Part shown: piece after piece, positions 9,427 to 16,525 of the stretch
Layout: the number at the start of each line of letters is the position of its first letter
Position numbering within the stretch: position 1 is the stretch's first letter
From: CALROG01 sp943369755
GTDB taxonomy: Bacteria > Pseudomonadota > Gammaproteobacteria > Burkholderiales > Burkholderiaceae_C
Length of the DNA: 64,000 nucleotides
Assembly (NCBI GenBank): GCA_943369755.1
Contig: CALROG020000016.1
Span: forward strand, 1 to 64,000
Reading direction: 5' to 3'
The notes under the pieces: generated by a model
What the model was told of the DNA's origin: nothing
Database searches by the model: none
What the model saw: only the letters and a program-made list of their open reading frames with translations
Translations under genes and position numbers: made by a program

Positions 9427-11033
9427 GGTTGCCTTAGTTTGAATCGCTGGAGCTTGCCGGTTTCGGTGCGTGGCAGGCTGGGGGTGAACTCGATCTCGCG
9501 CGGGTACTTGAACGGCGCAATACTGGCCTTGACGTGGTCTTGCAATGCCTTGACCATCACGGCGTCGCCGGTGTGCCCAGGCTTGAGCACGACAAAGGCC
9601 TTGACGATCATGCCGCGCTCTTCGTCGGGCTTGCCGACCACCCCGCATTCGGCCACCGCAGCGTGCTTGAGCAAGGCGTCTTCCACCTCGGGCCCGCCGA
9701 CGTTGTAGCCCGCGGTGATGATCATGTCGTCCGCACGTGCCTGGTAGAAAAAGTACCCGTCATCGTCCTGGGTGAAGGCGTCGCCGGGGTAGTTCCAGCC
9801 GGCTTTCACATAGTTCGCCTGGCGCGCGTCATCCAGGTACCTGCAGCCGGTGGGGCCGACCACGGCGAGCTTGCCCATCTGACCATGTGGCAGCTCGTTG
9901 CCCGCGTCGTCAACCACCTTGGCGGTGTAGCCCGGCACCACCTTGCCGATGGCCCCGCGCCGCACCTGGTGGCCGGCTGACGAAATGAAAATATGGAACA
10001 TCTCGGTGGCACCAATGCCATCGAGCATTTCTATTCCGGTGGCGTCCTTCCAGAGTTGACGCGTCGCGTCGGGCAGGCCTTCACCCGCGCTGACGCAAAT
10101 GCGCAGCGTGGGCAGACCGTGCTGGCGCGCGAACGGTGCCATTTGCCGGTAGAACGTGGGCGCGGTGTAGCAGACGGTGGCTCCCACTTCATTGATGAGC
10201 CTGACCATCGCCTCCGGGGTGTAGGCGATGTCCGGGAAGTACACCGAAGCACCCGCCCACATCGGGAACAGCAGCAGCCCACCCAGGCCGAAAGTAAACG
10301 CCAGTGGCGGTGAACCCATCACGATGTCGCCGGGCGCAGCCTGCAGCACATGGCGCGGCCAGGCCTCACACGCGGCCAGCACATCGCGGTGGCTGTGCAC
10401 AGCAGCTTTGGGTTTGCCGGTGGTGCCAGAGGTGAATGCCATCAGCGCGATGTCGTCGGCGGCTGTGGGGCAGGGCGTAAAGTTGCCCTGCTTGGTGGCA
10501 CACAGTGCGCCCAGGTCTTGCGGGTCGCCGCCAGCCCCATAGTGCAGCACGGTCTTGAGCACCGGGTGGTGCTGGCGCGCCTGCTCCAGTTCGTTCAGCA
10601 GTCTGGCATCGCAAATGGCTGCGGCTGGCTGCGCCTTCTCGATGATGTCGCCCAGCTCGCTTGCCCGCAGAAGCGGCATGGTGGCCACCGCCACCAGCCC
10701 GGCCTTGACCACGGCCAGCCAGGCCAGCGCCATCCCGATGGAATTGCCGCCGCGCAGCAGCACGCGGTTGCCCGGTACCAGCCCCAGGTCTTGCGTCAAC
10801 ACCTGCGCAATGCGGTCCACCCGTTCCCTGGCGTCTGCGTAGGTCAGCACCATGTTCGCAGAGCGCAGCATCGGCCGCTGGGCGAAACCCTTGGCGTGCG
10901 CTTTGTCGAGCAACTCTTCCACCAGGTTGACCGCGTCTGGAATGCGCAGCTCAGGCAGGCTGTAGTGCATCAGCGGCAATTGTTCTGGGCGCGGCAGGCG
11001 GTCGTGGACGAAGCGGTCGGTTTGAGCGGTCAT
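9423..11033 (-). CDS. abmG: 2-Aminobenzoate (anthranilate)-CoA ligase
   Basis: This is a 536-residue adenylate-forming CoA ligase of the benzoate-CoA ligase group. The phosphate-binding motif TSGTTGKPKA is at 201-210, the A5-type motif DGIGATEMFHIF near residue 335, the hinge YQARADDMIITAGYNVGGPEVE near 430, and the catalytic Lys in TETGKLQRF near the C-terminus. It activates an aromatic acid to its CoA thioester with ATP. The 2-aminobenzoate assignment rests mainly on the operon, which contains the two-domain monooxygenase/reductase specific to 2-aminobenzoyl-CoA or salicylyl-CoA. It is preceded by two copies of an 80-bp duplicated spacer and overlaps the RidA gene by 4 bp. Benzoate, salicylate or a related substrate cannot be excluded from sequence alone. 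Confidence 0.8.
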   Translation of the reverse strand: MTAQTDRFVHDRLPRPEQLPLMHYSLPELRIPDAVNLVEELLDKAHAKGFAQRPMLRSANMVLTYADARERVDRIAQVLTQDLGLVPGNRVLLRGGNSIGMALAWLAVVKAGLVAVATMPLLRASELGDIIEKAQPAAAICDARLLNELEQARQHHPVLKTVLHYGAGGDPQDLGALCATKQGNFTPCPTAADDIALMAFTSGTTGKPKAAVHSHRDVLAACEAWPRHVLQAAPGDIVMGSPPLAFTFGLGGLLLFPMWAGASVYFPDIAYTPEAMVRLINEVGATVCYTAPTFYRQMAPFARQHGLPTLRICVSAGEGLPDATRQLWKDATGIEMLDGIGATEMFHIFISSAGHQVRRGAIGKVVPGYTAKVVDDAGNELPHGQMGKLAVVGPTGCRYLDDARQANYVKAGWNYPGDAFTQDDDGYFFYQARADDMIITAGYNVGGPEVEDALLKHAAVAECGVVGKPDEERGMIVKAFVVLKPGHTGDAVMVKALQDHVKASIAPFKYPREIEFTPSLPRTETGKLQRFKLRQP

Positions 11034-11190
11034 ATGGCCCCCACGCCCGGCGCGCCTGGGCTGCCCCCCGAGGGGGCGTTCACTTGCTTGAAGCGGTTCT
11101 GCGCTGCGCTCATGTGGCCCCCACGCCCGGCGCGCCCGGGCTGCCCCCCGAGGGGGCGTTCGCTTGCTTGAAGCGGTTCTGCGCTACGCT
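11031..11190. repeat. Tandem duplication of an 80-bp intergenic hairpin unit
   Basis: Bases 11031-11110 and 11111-11190 are two nearly identical 80-bp copies differing at a handful of positions. Each carries a GCCCCC-CGA-GGGGGC hairpin and ends at a CAT that reads ATG on the minus strand. The array fills the whole gap between the acyl-CoA dehydrogenase stop and the ligase start. On the minus strand each copy is open and could be read as a short peptide, but I regard that as coincidental. Similar GC hairpin elements occur at 20418-20446. Confidence 0.9.
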
Positions 11191-12386
11191 CATGCTGCCT
11201 CCTGCAACACAGACTTGCCAATGATCAGTTGCTGCACTTCGGTGGCACCTTCATAGATGCGCAGCGAACGGATGTCGCGGTACAGGCTTTCTACCCGGGT
11301 GCCTACTTTCACGCCCAGGCCGCCGTGCATCTGTAGCGCCATGTCAATCACGCGCTGGGCGTTTTCGGTGGCGGTCATCTTGGCCATCGCGGCTTGCGCA
11401 GTGACCCGCACGCCGCCGTGTTTTTCGCCCTCGTCGCGCAGCCAGGCAGCCCGGTAAGTCAGCAGTGCTGCGGCGTCTACCAGGGCGGCCATCTCACCCA
11501 GCTTTGCCTGCGTGAGCTGGAAGTCGGCCAGGGTCTGGCCGAACATCTTGCGTTGCCTGGCATGGGCCACGGCCTCGGCCAGCGCACGCCGTGCAAAGCC
11601 CAGCGCTGCGCCGGCAACCGATGCACGAAAAATGTCCAGCGTCTGCATGGCCAGCTTGAAGCCGCCGTTGACCACGCCCAACCGGGCGCTGGCAGGCACC
11701 TGGCAGTGCACAAACTTCAAGGTGGCCAGCGGGTGCGGTGCCATGACCTGGATGTGTTCGGAGCTGTCCAGCCCTGGCGTGTCGGCGTCCACAATGAACG
11801 CGCTGATGCCGCGTGTGCCGGCGTCCACGTCGGTCTTGGCAAACACGCAATAAAAGTCGGCAATCCCGCCATTGCTGATCCAGGTCTTCACGCCGTTCAG
11901 CGTGTAGTGGCCAATCTGGCCCGCAGCCCGCATGGAATGATCGTCAGCCGCTACCATTTTCATAGCGCCTGCGTCTGACCCGGCGTCCGGTTCGCTCAGC
12001 GCGAAGGCGGCGATTTTTTGGCCAGTAGCCACGGCACTCAGGTATTTGGCCTGCTGCGCCGGGGTGCCAGCAAGGGTGATGGCTCCACTGCCCAGGCCCT
12101 GCATTGCAAACGCAAAGTCGGCCAAGGGTGAGTGGAAGGCCAAGGTCTCGCGCAGCACCACCAACGCGCGCGAGTCCAGCTTTTGCAGCGCACCGCCATG
12201 GGCTGCGGGCACGCAGTAGCGCAACCAGCCCGCTTCACCCAGGCGGCGCACCCAGTCGCGGCACGCTGCACGGTCGTCGCTTTCGTCGAGTGTTTGTGCT
12301 TGCGCCCAGGCCACCAGCTTTGGGGCCATCTGGCGGTGTGCGTCGTCAAAAAAAGGCAAGCCCAGATGGGCAATGGAGGGCGTCAT
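11190..12386 (-). CDS. Acyl-CoA dehydrogenase of the anthranilate operon
   Basis: This 398-residue flavoprotein has the standard acyl-CoA dehydrogenase layout: an N-terminal helical domain, the middle domain with FALSEPDAGSDA and TWISNGGIADFY, and a C-terminal helical domain with MHGGLGVKVGTRVESLYRD and LRIYEGATEVQ. It should perform an FAD-dependent oxidation in the beta-oxidation-like conversion of the ring-reduced CoA thioester. It starts 2 bp after the hydratase stop. Odd feature: residues 141-155 (AMKMVAADDHSMRAA), between two conserved motifs of the middle domain, are encoded by a copy of the dispersed palindromic element at 11924-11967. They lengthen a surface loop relative to what I expect for the family. 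Exact substrate is inferred from context. Confidence 0.85.
   Translation of the reverse strand: MTPSIAHLGLPFFDDAHRQMAPKLVAWAQAQTLDESDDRAACRDWVRRLGEAGWLRYCVPAAHGGALQKLDSRALVVLRETLAFHSPLADFAFAMQGLGSGAITLAGTPAQQAKYLSAVATGQKIAAFALSEPDAGSDAGAMKMVAADDHSMRAAGQIGHYTLNGVKTWISNGGIADFYCVFAKTDVDAGTRGISAFIVDADTPGLDSSEHIQVMAPHPLATLKFVHCQVPASARLGVVNGGFKLAMQTLDIFRASVAGAALGFARRALAEAVAHARQRKMFGQTLADFQLTQAKLGEMAALVDAAALLTYRAAWLRDEGEKHGGVRVTAQAAMAKMTATENAQRVIDMALQMHGGLGVKVGTRVESLYRDIRSLRIYEGATEVQQLIIGKSVLQEAA
11924..11967 (+). repeat. Dispersed palindromic element, copy 1 (inside CDS)
   Basis: Matches the family core agcccgcatgg...atgatcgtcagccgctac...catagcg. It is read antisense and in frame within the acyl-CoA dehydrogenase, giving a peptide like that in the SrkA copy (DHSMRAA versus AHSMRAG). 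Confidence 0.75.
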
Positions 12387-12388
12387 GC

Positions 12389-13243
12389 TCAGTCTCCGCC
12401 AAACGCCGGCTTTTGCTTTGCAGCAAACGCTTCATAGGCACGTCTGAAGTCCTGGGTCTGCATGCAGATCGCCTGGGCTTGGGCCTCGGCCTCAATCGCC
12501 TGCTCGATGGTCATGGCCCATTCCTGTTGCAGCATGGTCTTTGTCATGCTGTGCGCAAACGTCGGGCCGTCGGCCAGCTCGCGGGCCATGGCGTGGGCTT
12601 TGGGGAGCAGTTCGGCGGATTCGTGCAGTGCGTTGAAGAAGCCCCAGGCCAGGCCTTCTTGCGCGCTCATGGCGCGGCCGGTGAAAAGCAGCTCCGACGC
12701 GCGGCCCTGCCCGATCACGCGTGGCAAAAGTGCACAGGCTCCCATATCGGCACCGGCCAGGCCGACCCGGGTGAACAGGAACGCGGTTTTTGTGCTGGCG
12801 CTTGCATAGCGCAAGTCGCAGGCCAGGGCCATCATGGCACCTGCACCCGCGCAAATGCCGTCGATGGCCCCGATGACGGGCTGCGGGCAGTTGCGCATGG
12901 TCTTGACCAGGTCGCCGGTCATGCGGGTGAACTCCAGCAGCTCGGGCATGCTCATCCTGGTCAGGGGGCCAATGATTTCATGCACGTCCCCGCCCGAACA
13001 AAAGTTGCCACCGGCGCCGGCAACCACCACCACTTTTATGTCGGTGGCAAACCTGAGCGTGTGGAACAGGTCGCGCAGCTCGGCGTAGGAGTCAAACGTC
13101 AACGGGTTCTTGCGCTCGGGCCGGTTCAGCGTGACGGTGCCAACGCCTGCGTCAAACGCCCAGCTGAAATGCCGGGCCTGGTAGTGCGCCTTGGCATCGA
13201 ACTGCGCGCGCATCGGGTTGCTTTGGCCTATGTAATGTTTCAT
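12389..13243 (-). CDS. Enoyl-CoA hydratase/isomerase family protein
   Basis: This 284-residue crotonase-fold protein starts at MKHYIGQS; its ATG overlaps the stop of the MarR gene by 4 bp. Crotonase features include VTLNRPERKNPLTFDSYAEL, the oxyanion-hole stretch VVVAGAGGNFCSGGDVHEI near 95-115 and PVIGAIDGICAGAGAMMALACDLRYA near 145-170, and AFLFTRVGLAGADMGACALL with a position for the catalytic acid. In the operon it would hydrate an unsaturated ring-CoA intermediate or assist ring opening. No 3-hydroxyacyl-CoA dehydrogenase or thiolase is encoded next to it, so later steps must be encoded elsewhere. Function within the crotonase superfamily is inferred from context. Confidence 0.85.
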   Translation of the reverse strand: MKHYIGQSNPMRAQFDAKAHYQARHFSWAFDAGVGTVTLNRPERKNPLTFDSYAELRDLFHTLRFATDIKVVVVAGAGGNFCSGGDVHEIIGPLTRMSMPELLEFTRMTGDLVKTMRNCPQPVIGAIDGICAGAGAMMALACDLRYASASTKTAFLFTRVGLAGADMGACALLPRVIGQGRASELLFTGRAMSAQEGLAWGFFNALHESAELLPKAHAMARELADGPTFAHSMTKTMLQQEWAMTIEQAIEAEAQAQAICMQTQDFRRAYEAFAAKQKPAFGGD

Positions 13244-13713
13244 TGTGGCTCCGTTGCGGCCAGGCTGTGTTCTTTCACTTTGCCCAGCAGTTTGTAAAGC
13301 GTTGCTACTTCGCGTTCGCTCAAGCCGTCGAAAGCCGCCACGATCCATTGCTCATGGGCATGGGCCATTTCATGGAACAGCTTGCGCCCCCGCGGGGTCA
13401 GCCGCACCCGGTAGGCCCGCCGGTCGCCGGCGACATCAACGCGCTCCACCAGGCCTTCAGTGACCAACTGGTCGGTGATACCGGTAACGTTTCCGCCCGT
13501 AACCATCATGCGGCGCGACAGCTCGTTCATCTTCAAGCCGTCAGGCGCGCGTTCGAGCTGAGACATCAGGTCAAAGCGCGGCAAGGTGGTGTCGAACTGC
13601 TCACGCAGGCGGCTGCGCACCTGCTTTTCAACCAGTTGGGTGCAGGTCAGCAGCCGTAACCAGAGGCGCAGTGCCTCGGGGTGCTCGCTGTGGGCGCGGG
13701 CTTCCAGGTCCAT
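13240..13713 (-). CDS. MarR-family regulator of the anthranilate operon
   Basis: This 157-residue protein has a MarR winged helix: FDLMSQLERAPDGLKMNELSRRM (about 50-70), recognition helix VTGGNVTGITDQLVTEGLVER, and wing DVAGDRRAYRVRLTPRGRK with the conserved DxRxxxVxLT pattern. The start at MDLEAR has a strong GAGGAGG site lying inside the end of the monooxygenase gene; a longer in-frame extension to 13926 merely overlaps that gene. It lies second in the operon, 2 bp after the monooxygenase stop and overlapping the hydratase start. The palindrome at 16072-16089 is the obvious candidate operator. By analogy with other regulators of aromatic-acid CoA pathways it is probably a repressor released by an aromatic acid or its CoA ester (inference). 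Confidence 0.88.
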   Translation of the reverse strand: MDLEARAHSEHPEALRLWLRLLTCTQLVEKQVRSRLREQFDTTLPRFDLMSQLERAPDGLKMNELSRRMMVTGGNVTGITDQLVTEGLVERVDVAGDRRAYRVRLTPRGRKLFHEMAHAHEQWIVAAFDGLSEREVATLYKLLGKVKEHSLAATEPQ

Positions 13714-13715
13714 GG

Positions 13716-16064
13716 TCAGGCGACCTCCTCGTTTGCTATTGTTTTTATAGTGGCTCCTGCAGCATTGGTGCGGGCTACAGCCTGATTTTGCTTCGAAGCG
13801 TCCCGGTAGAGCTGGTCTCGCCCGCTCAGGTAGGGGCGCGGCCAGTCGACTGCGCGGCTGCCCAGGCGGGCGGCCTCGTGCAAGGTCCAGGCGGGGTCGG
13901 CCAGATGCGGCCGGGCTACGGCGCACAGGTCGGCGCGGCCCGCGCCGATGATGCTGTTGGCATGGTCGGCTTCGCTGATGGCCCCTACGGCAATCGTGCG
14001 GATGCCGACCTCATTGCGAATGCGGTCGGCAAAGGGGGTCTGGTACATGCGGCCGTAGACTGGCTTGGCCAGGCGAGTGGTCTGCCCGGACGAGACATCG
14101 ATGAAATCGACACCCGCCTGCTTGAACAGGCGAGCCATCACCACGGCATCATCGGCGGTGTTGCCGCCGGGCGCCCAGTCGTGTGCAGAGATGCGCACGC
14201 TCATGGGCAGGTGCGAAGGCCAGGCGGCACGCATGGCGCTGAACACTTCCAGGGGGTAGCGGCAGCGCGCCTGCAAGCTGCCACCAAACTCGTCGGTGCG
14301 CAGATTGGTCAGCGGGCAGATGAAGCTGGACAGCAGGTAGCCATGCGCGCAGTGCAGCTCCAGCCAGTCAAAGCCGGCTGCTGCGGCGCGCTTTGTCGAC
14401 TCTACAAAGGCGGCCGTTGTGGCGTCCATGTCGGCGCGGGTCATGGCCTGCGGCACCTGGTTTTGTTCCCCATACGGCACGGCGCTGGCCGCCAGCAGCG
14501 GCCAGTTGCCAGCCGCCAGAGGCTCGTCCATCTGGTCCCAGCCCAGTTGGGTCGAGCCCTTGGGCCCGCTGTGGCCAAGTTGCAGGCCTATTTTTGCACT
14601 GCTTTGGCGATGAAAGAAGTTGGTGATGCGCTCAAACCCCGCCTGTTGCGCGTCATTCCACAAGCCCGGGCAGCCCGGTGTGATTCGGCCCTCAGGCGTA
14701 GGGCTGGTCATCTCGACAAACACCAGTGCCGCGCCGCCCAGGGCACGCGCGCCCAGGTGCACCAGGTGAAAGTCTTGCGGCACGCCGTCTACCGCGCTGT
14801 AGGTGGCCATGGGGGAGACCACGATACGGTTCTTGAGCTGTACCTCGCGCGCCTTCAGCGGGGTGAGCATGGGAAGCACCGGCGCGCCGCCCGCCAGCCA
14901 GGCTTCGTAGCCTTCGAGCCACTGCGCGTCGCGCAGGCGCAGGTTCTCGTGGCTGATGCGCTGGCTGCGCGTAAGCAGCGAGTAGGCAAACTGTTCAACT
15001 TCCATGCCGCTGTAGCGCTCCACATTCTCGAACCACTCGGTCGAGTTTCGGGCGGCGTTCTGGATCTTGAGCACCTCCACGCTGCGCCGGGCTTCATAGC
15101 CCTGAAGTACCGTGTCCATGTCGTGGCCGCTTGAAAACTCATCCGCCAGATCAATCGCATCTTCCAGCGCCAGCTTGGTGCCGCTGCCAATGGAGAAATG
15201 CGCGGTGTGCGCGGCGTCGCCCATCAACACAATCGGTACCGTCTTGCCGTTGATCGCGACACGGTGCACCCAGGTCTTGCAAACCACCCGCGGAAAACGG
15301 ATCCAGATGGCCGAGCCGCGCAAGTGGGTGGCGTTGCTGATCAGGGCGTTGCCGTCGAGGTACCTGGCAAACAGCCGCTCGCAAAAAGCCACCGCCTGTT
15401 CCTGGCTCATGGCGTCCAGGCCGTGGGCCTGCCATACCGCCTCGGGGGTTTCAACGATGAAGGTCGAGGTGTCGTCGTTGAACTTGTAGGCATGGGCCTG
15501 AAACCAGCCGTGCTCGGTTTTTTCAAATGCAAAGGTAAAGGCGTCAAACGTCTTGCGCGTACCGAGCCAGACAAAGCGGCACTGGCGCAGGTCCACATCA
15601 GGCTCGAAGGTCTGTGCATAGCGGTTGCGGATGCGGCTGTTCAGCCCGTCGCTGGCGATCACCAGGTCGGCGTCGTACTGCGCGGCCAGCACCTGGTCGT
15701 CGGCCACATCGGTCTCAAAAACCAGCTCAACGCCCAGTTCCAGGCAACGCTCTTGCAGGATATTGAGCAAGCGCTTGCGGCCAATGCCGCAAAAGCCGTG
15801 GCCGCTGGAGCGCACGGACCGGCCTTTGAAGAACACCTCGATGTCGTCCCAGTGATTGAAGGCGTCGCCAATCAGCCGGGCGCTGTGGGCATCAGCGTTG
15901 CGCAGGTTCTCCAGCGTCTGGTCTGACAGCACCACCCCCCAGCCAAAAGTGTCAAACGCACGGTTGCGCTCGACCACCACCACCCGATGGTTCGGGTTGC
16001 GCTGTTTCATCAGCAACGAAAAGTACAGGCCGGCCGGGCCACCACCGATGCACAGGATATTCAT
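13716..16064 (-). CDS. abmA: 2-Aminobenzoyl-CoA monooxygenase/reductase (two-domain flavoprotein)
   Basis: This 782-residue fusion has an N-terminal FAD monooxygenase domain (residues 1 to about 380: dinucleotide motif GGGPAGLYF at 7-15, GDAAHTAHFSIGSGTKLALED in the middle) and a C-terminal Old Yellow Enzyme domain (about 392-760: PLKAREVQLKNRIVVSPMATYS, LQLGHSGPKGS, ELHCAHGYLLSSF). This combination is the 2-aminobenzoyl-CoA monooxygenase/reductase or salicylyl-CoA hydroxylase type, which hydroxylates and then reduces the aromatic ring of the CoA thioester aerobically. The start at MNILCIGGG is set by the FAD motif; a longer in-frame extension to 16301 runs through the promoter and is rejected. 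The last residues before NEEVA (about 762-778, ARTNAAGATIKTIA) are encoded by the dispersed palindromic element. Confidence 0.88.
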   Translation of the reverse strand: MNILCIGGGPAGLYFSLLMKQRNPNHRVVVVERNRAFDTFGWGVVLSDQTLENLRNADAHSARLIGDAFNHWDDIEVFFKGRSVRSSGHGFCGIGRKRLLNILQERCLELGVELVFETDVADDQVLAAQYDADLVIASDGLNSRIRNRYAQTFEPDVDLRQCRFVWLGTRKTFDAFTFAFEKTEHGWFQAHAYKFNDDTSTFIVETPEAVWQAHGLDAMSQEQAVAFCERLFARYLDGNALISNATHLRGSAIWIRFPRVVCKTWVHRVAINGKTVPIVLMGDAAHTAHFSIGSGTKLALEDAIDLADEFSSGHDMDTVLQGYEARRSVEVLKIQNAARNSTEWFENVERYSGMEVEQFAYSLLTRSQRISHENLRLRDAQWLEGYEAWLAGGAPVLPMLTPLKAREVQLKNRIVVSPMATYSAVDGVPQDFHLVHLGARALGGAALVFVEMTSPTPEGRITPGCPGLWNDAQQAGFERITNFFHRQSSAKIGLQLGHSGPKGSTQLGWDQMDEPLAAGNWPLLAASAVPYGEQNQVPQAMTRADMDATTAAFVESTKRAAAAGFDWLELHCAHGYLLSSFICPLTNLRTDEFGGSLQARCRYPLEVFSAMRAAWPSHLPMSVRISAHDWAPGGNTADDAVVMARLFKQAGVDFIDVSSGQTTRLAKPVYGRMYQTPFADRIRNEVGIRTIAVGAISEADHANSIIGAGRADLCAVARPHLADPAWTLHEAARLGSRAVDWPRPYLSGRDQLYRDASKQNQAVARTNAAGATIKTIANEEVA
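13732..13779 (-). repeat. Dispersed palindromic element, copy 2 (inside CDS)
   Basis: Reads gctgtagcccgc...gagccactat...caatagcaaac on the minus strand. It encodes the C-terminal tail of the monooxygenase/reductase in the sense frame and sits just before the ribosome site of the marR gene. Confidence 0.85.
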
Positions 16065-16071
16065 GAAGAAA

Positions 16072-16089
16072 TAGTTTAGGTCTAAACTA
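16072..16089. promoter_or_regulatory. 18-bp palindromic operator candidate for MarR
   Basis: tagtttag-gt-ctaaacta is a perfect inverted repeat with 8-bp arms and a 2-nt centre, the size expected for a MarR dimer site. It overlaps the predicted -10 box and spacer, and lies 8 bp before the start codon of the first gene in the operon that encodes the MarR protein. Confidence 0.7.
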
Positions 16090-16100
16090 AATCCTGTCAA
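16073..16100 (-). promoter_or_regulatory. Promoter of the anthranilate operon
   Basis: A perfect TTGACA -35 box (16100-16095) is followed after 16 nt by TAAACT (16078-16073), a 4/6 match to the -10 consensus. The predicted transcript start falls within a few bases of the ATG at 16064, leaving little or no room for a ribosome site, so the first message may be leaderless or nearly so. Confidence 0.5.
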
Positions 16101-16178
16101 CAGGGTTGGCCCCCAAACAGGCTGGCGAAGCGCACAATCGGTACATCGGGCCGTCACGGCCCAGCGACAGGGCGAACC

Positions 16179-16496
16179 ATGATTTACAAATTCAGATCCA
16201 AGGCCGCAGGTGACCTCATCATGCTGCAGCCGCAAGGTCGGCGCATGCTGGAAATCATTGGGAAAGACGCCGGGCCCAAAGGCATCATCACGGCCGCGCA
16301 ACTGGCCGTTGCCGTAGCCGCGCTAGAGGCCGCGGTGGCCCATGAAGATGCGCTGCGCCAGGCGGGCGAACAGCTAACGCCTGAAGAGGGTCAGTTGCCT
16401 GCAGAAGAAATCAGCCTGCGCCAGCGTGCCAAGCCGTTTCTGGACATGCTGCGCCGCTGCGACGCGGCCCAGGCAGACGTGGTCTGGGGCGTTTGA
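16179..16496 (+). CDS. DUF1840 family protein
   Basis: This small soluble protein of 105 residues starts MIYKFRSKAAGDLIML and has a helical C-terminal part ending FLDMLRRCDAAQADVVWGV. Length and the N-terminal YKFRSKAAGDLIML pattern match DUF1840, a family found mainly in betaproteobacteria and without known function. It is divergent from the anthranilate operon across a 114-bp gap and convergent with the following Bug gene. The assignment is family recognition only; nothing in the context indicates a role. Confidence 0.8.
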   Translation: MIYKFRSKAAGDLIMLQPQGRRMLEIIGKDAGPKGIITAAQLAVAVAALEAAVAHEDALRQAGEQLTPEEGQLPAEEISLRQRAKPFLDMLRRCDAAQADVVWGV

Positions 16497-16512
16497 GGCG
16501 GCGCCTGCCGCC
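16497..16512. other. Hairpin between convergent genes
   Basis: GGCGGC-gcct-GCCGCC begins directly after the DUF1840 stop and before the convergent Bug stop. There is no T-run, so it is at best a weak bidirectional terminator. Confidence 0.35.
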
Positions 16513-16525
16513 CAAGGCCGCGGAC

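Noticed and set aside
11030..11221. Short minus-strand frame across the 80-bp duplication
   Set aside because: It is open only because each 80-bp copy is free of stops in that frame; no ribosome site or domain supports it.
13240..13926. Longer start for the MarR gene
   Set aside because: The extension lies within the end of the monooxygenase/reductase gene, while the start at 13713 has a strong ribosome site.
13671..15134. Long open frame (487 codons) on the plus strand
   Set aside because: It is antisense to the monooxygenase/reductase, whose product has clear FAD and Old Yellow Enzyme motifs; the antisense product is low-complexity and typical of GC-rich DNA.
16065..16301. N-terminal extension of the monooxygenase/reductase frame
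   Set aside because: It runs through the promoter and palindrome and overlaps the DUF1840 gene; the FAD motif needs the start at MNILCIGGG.
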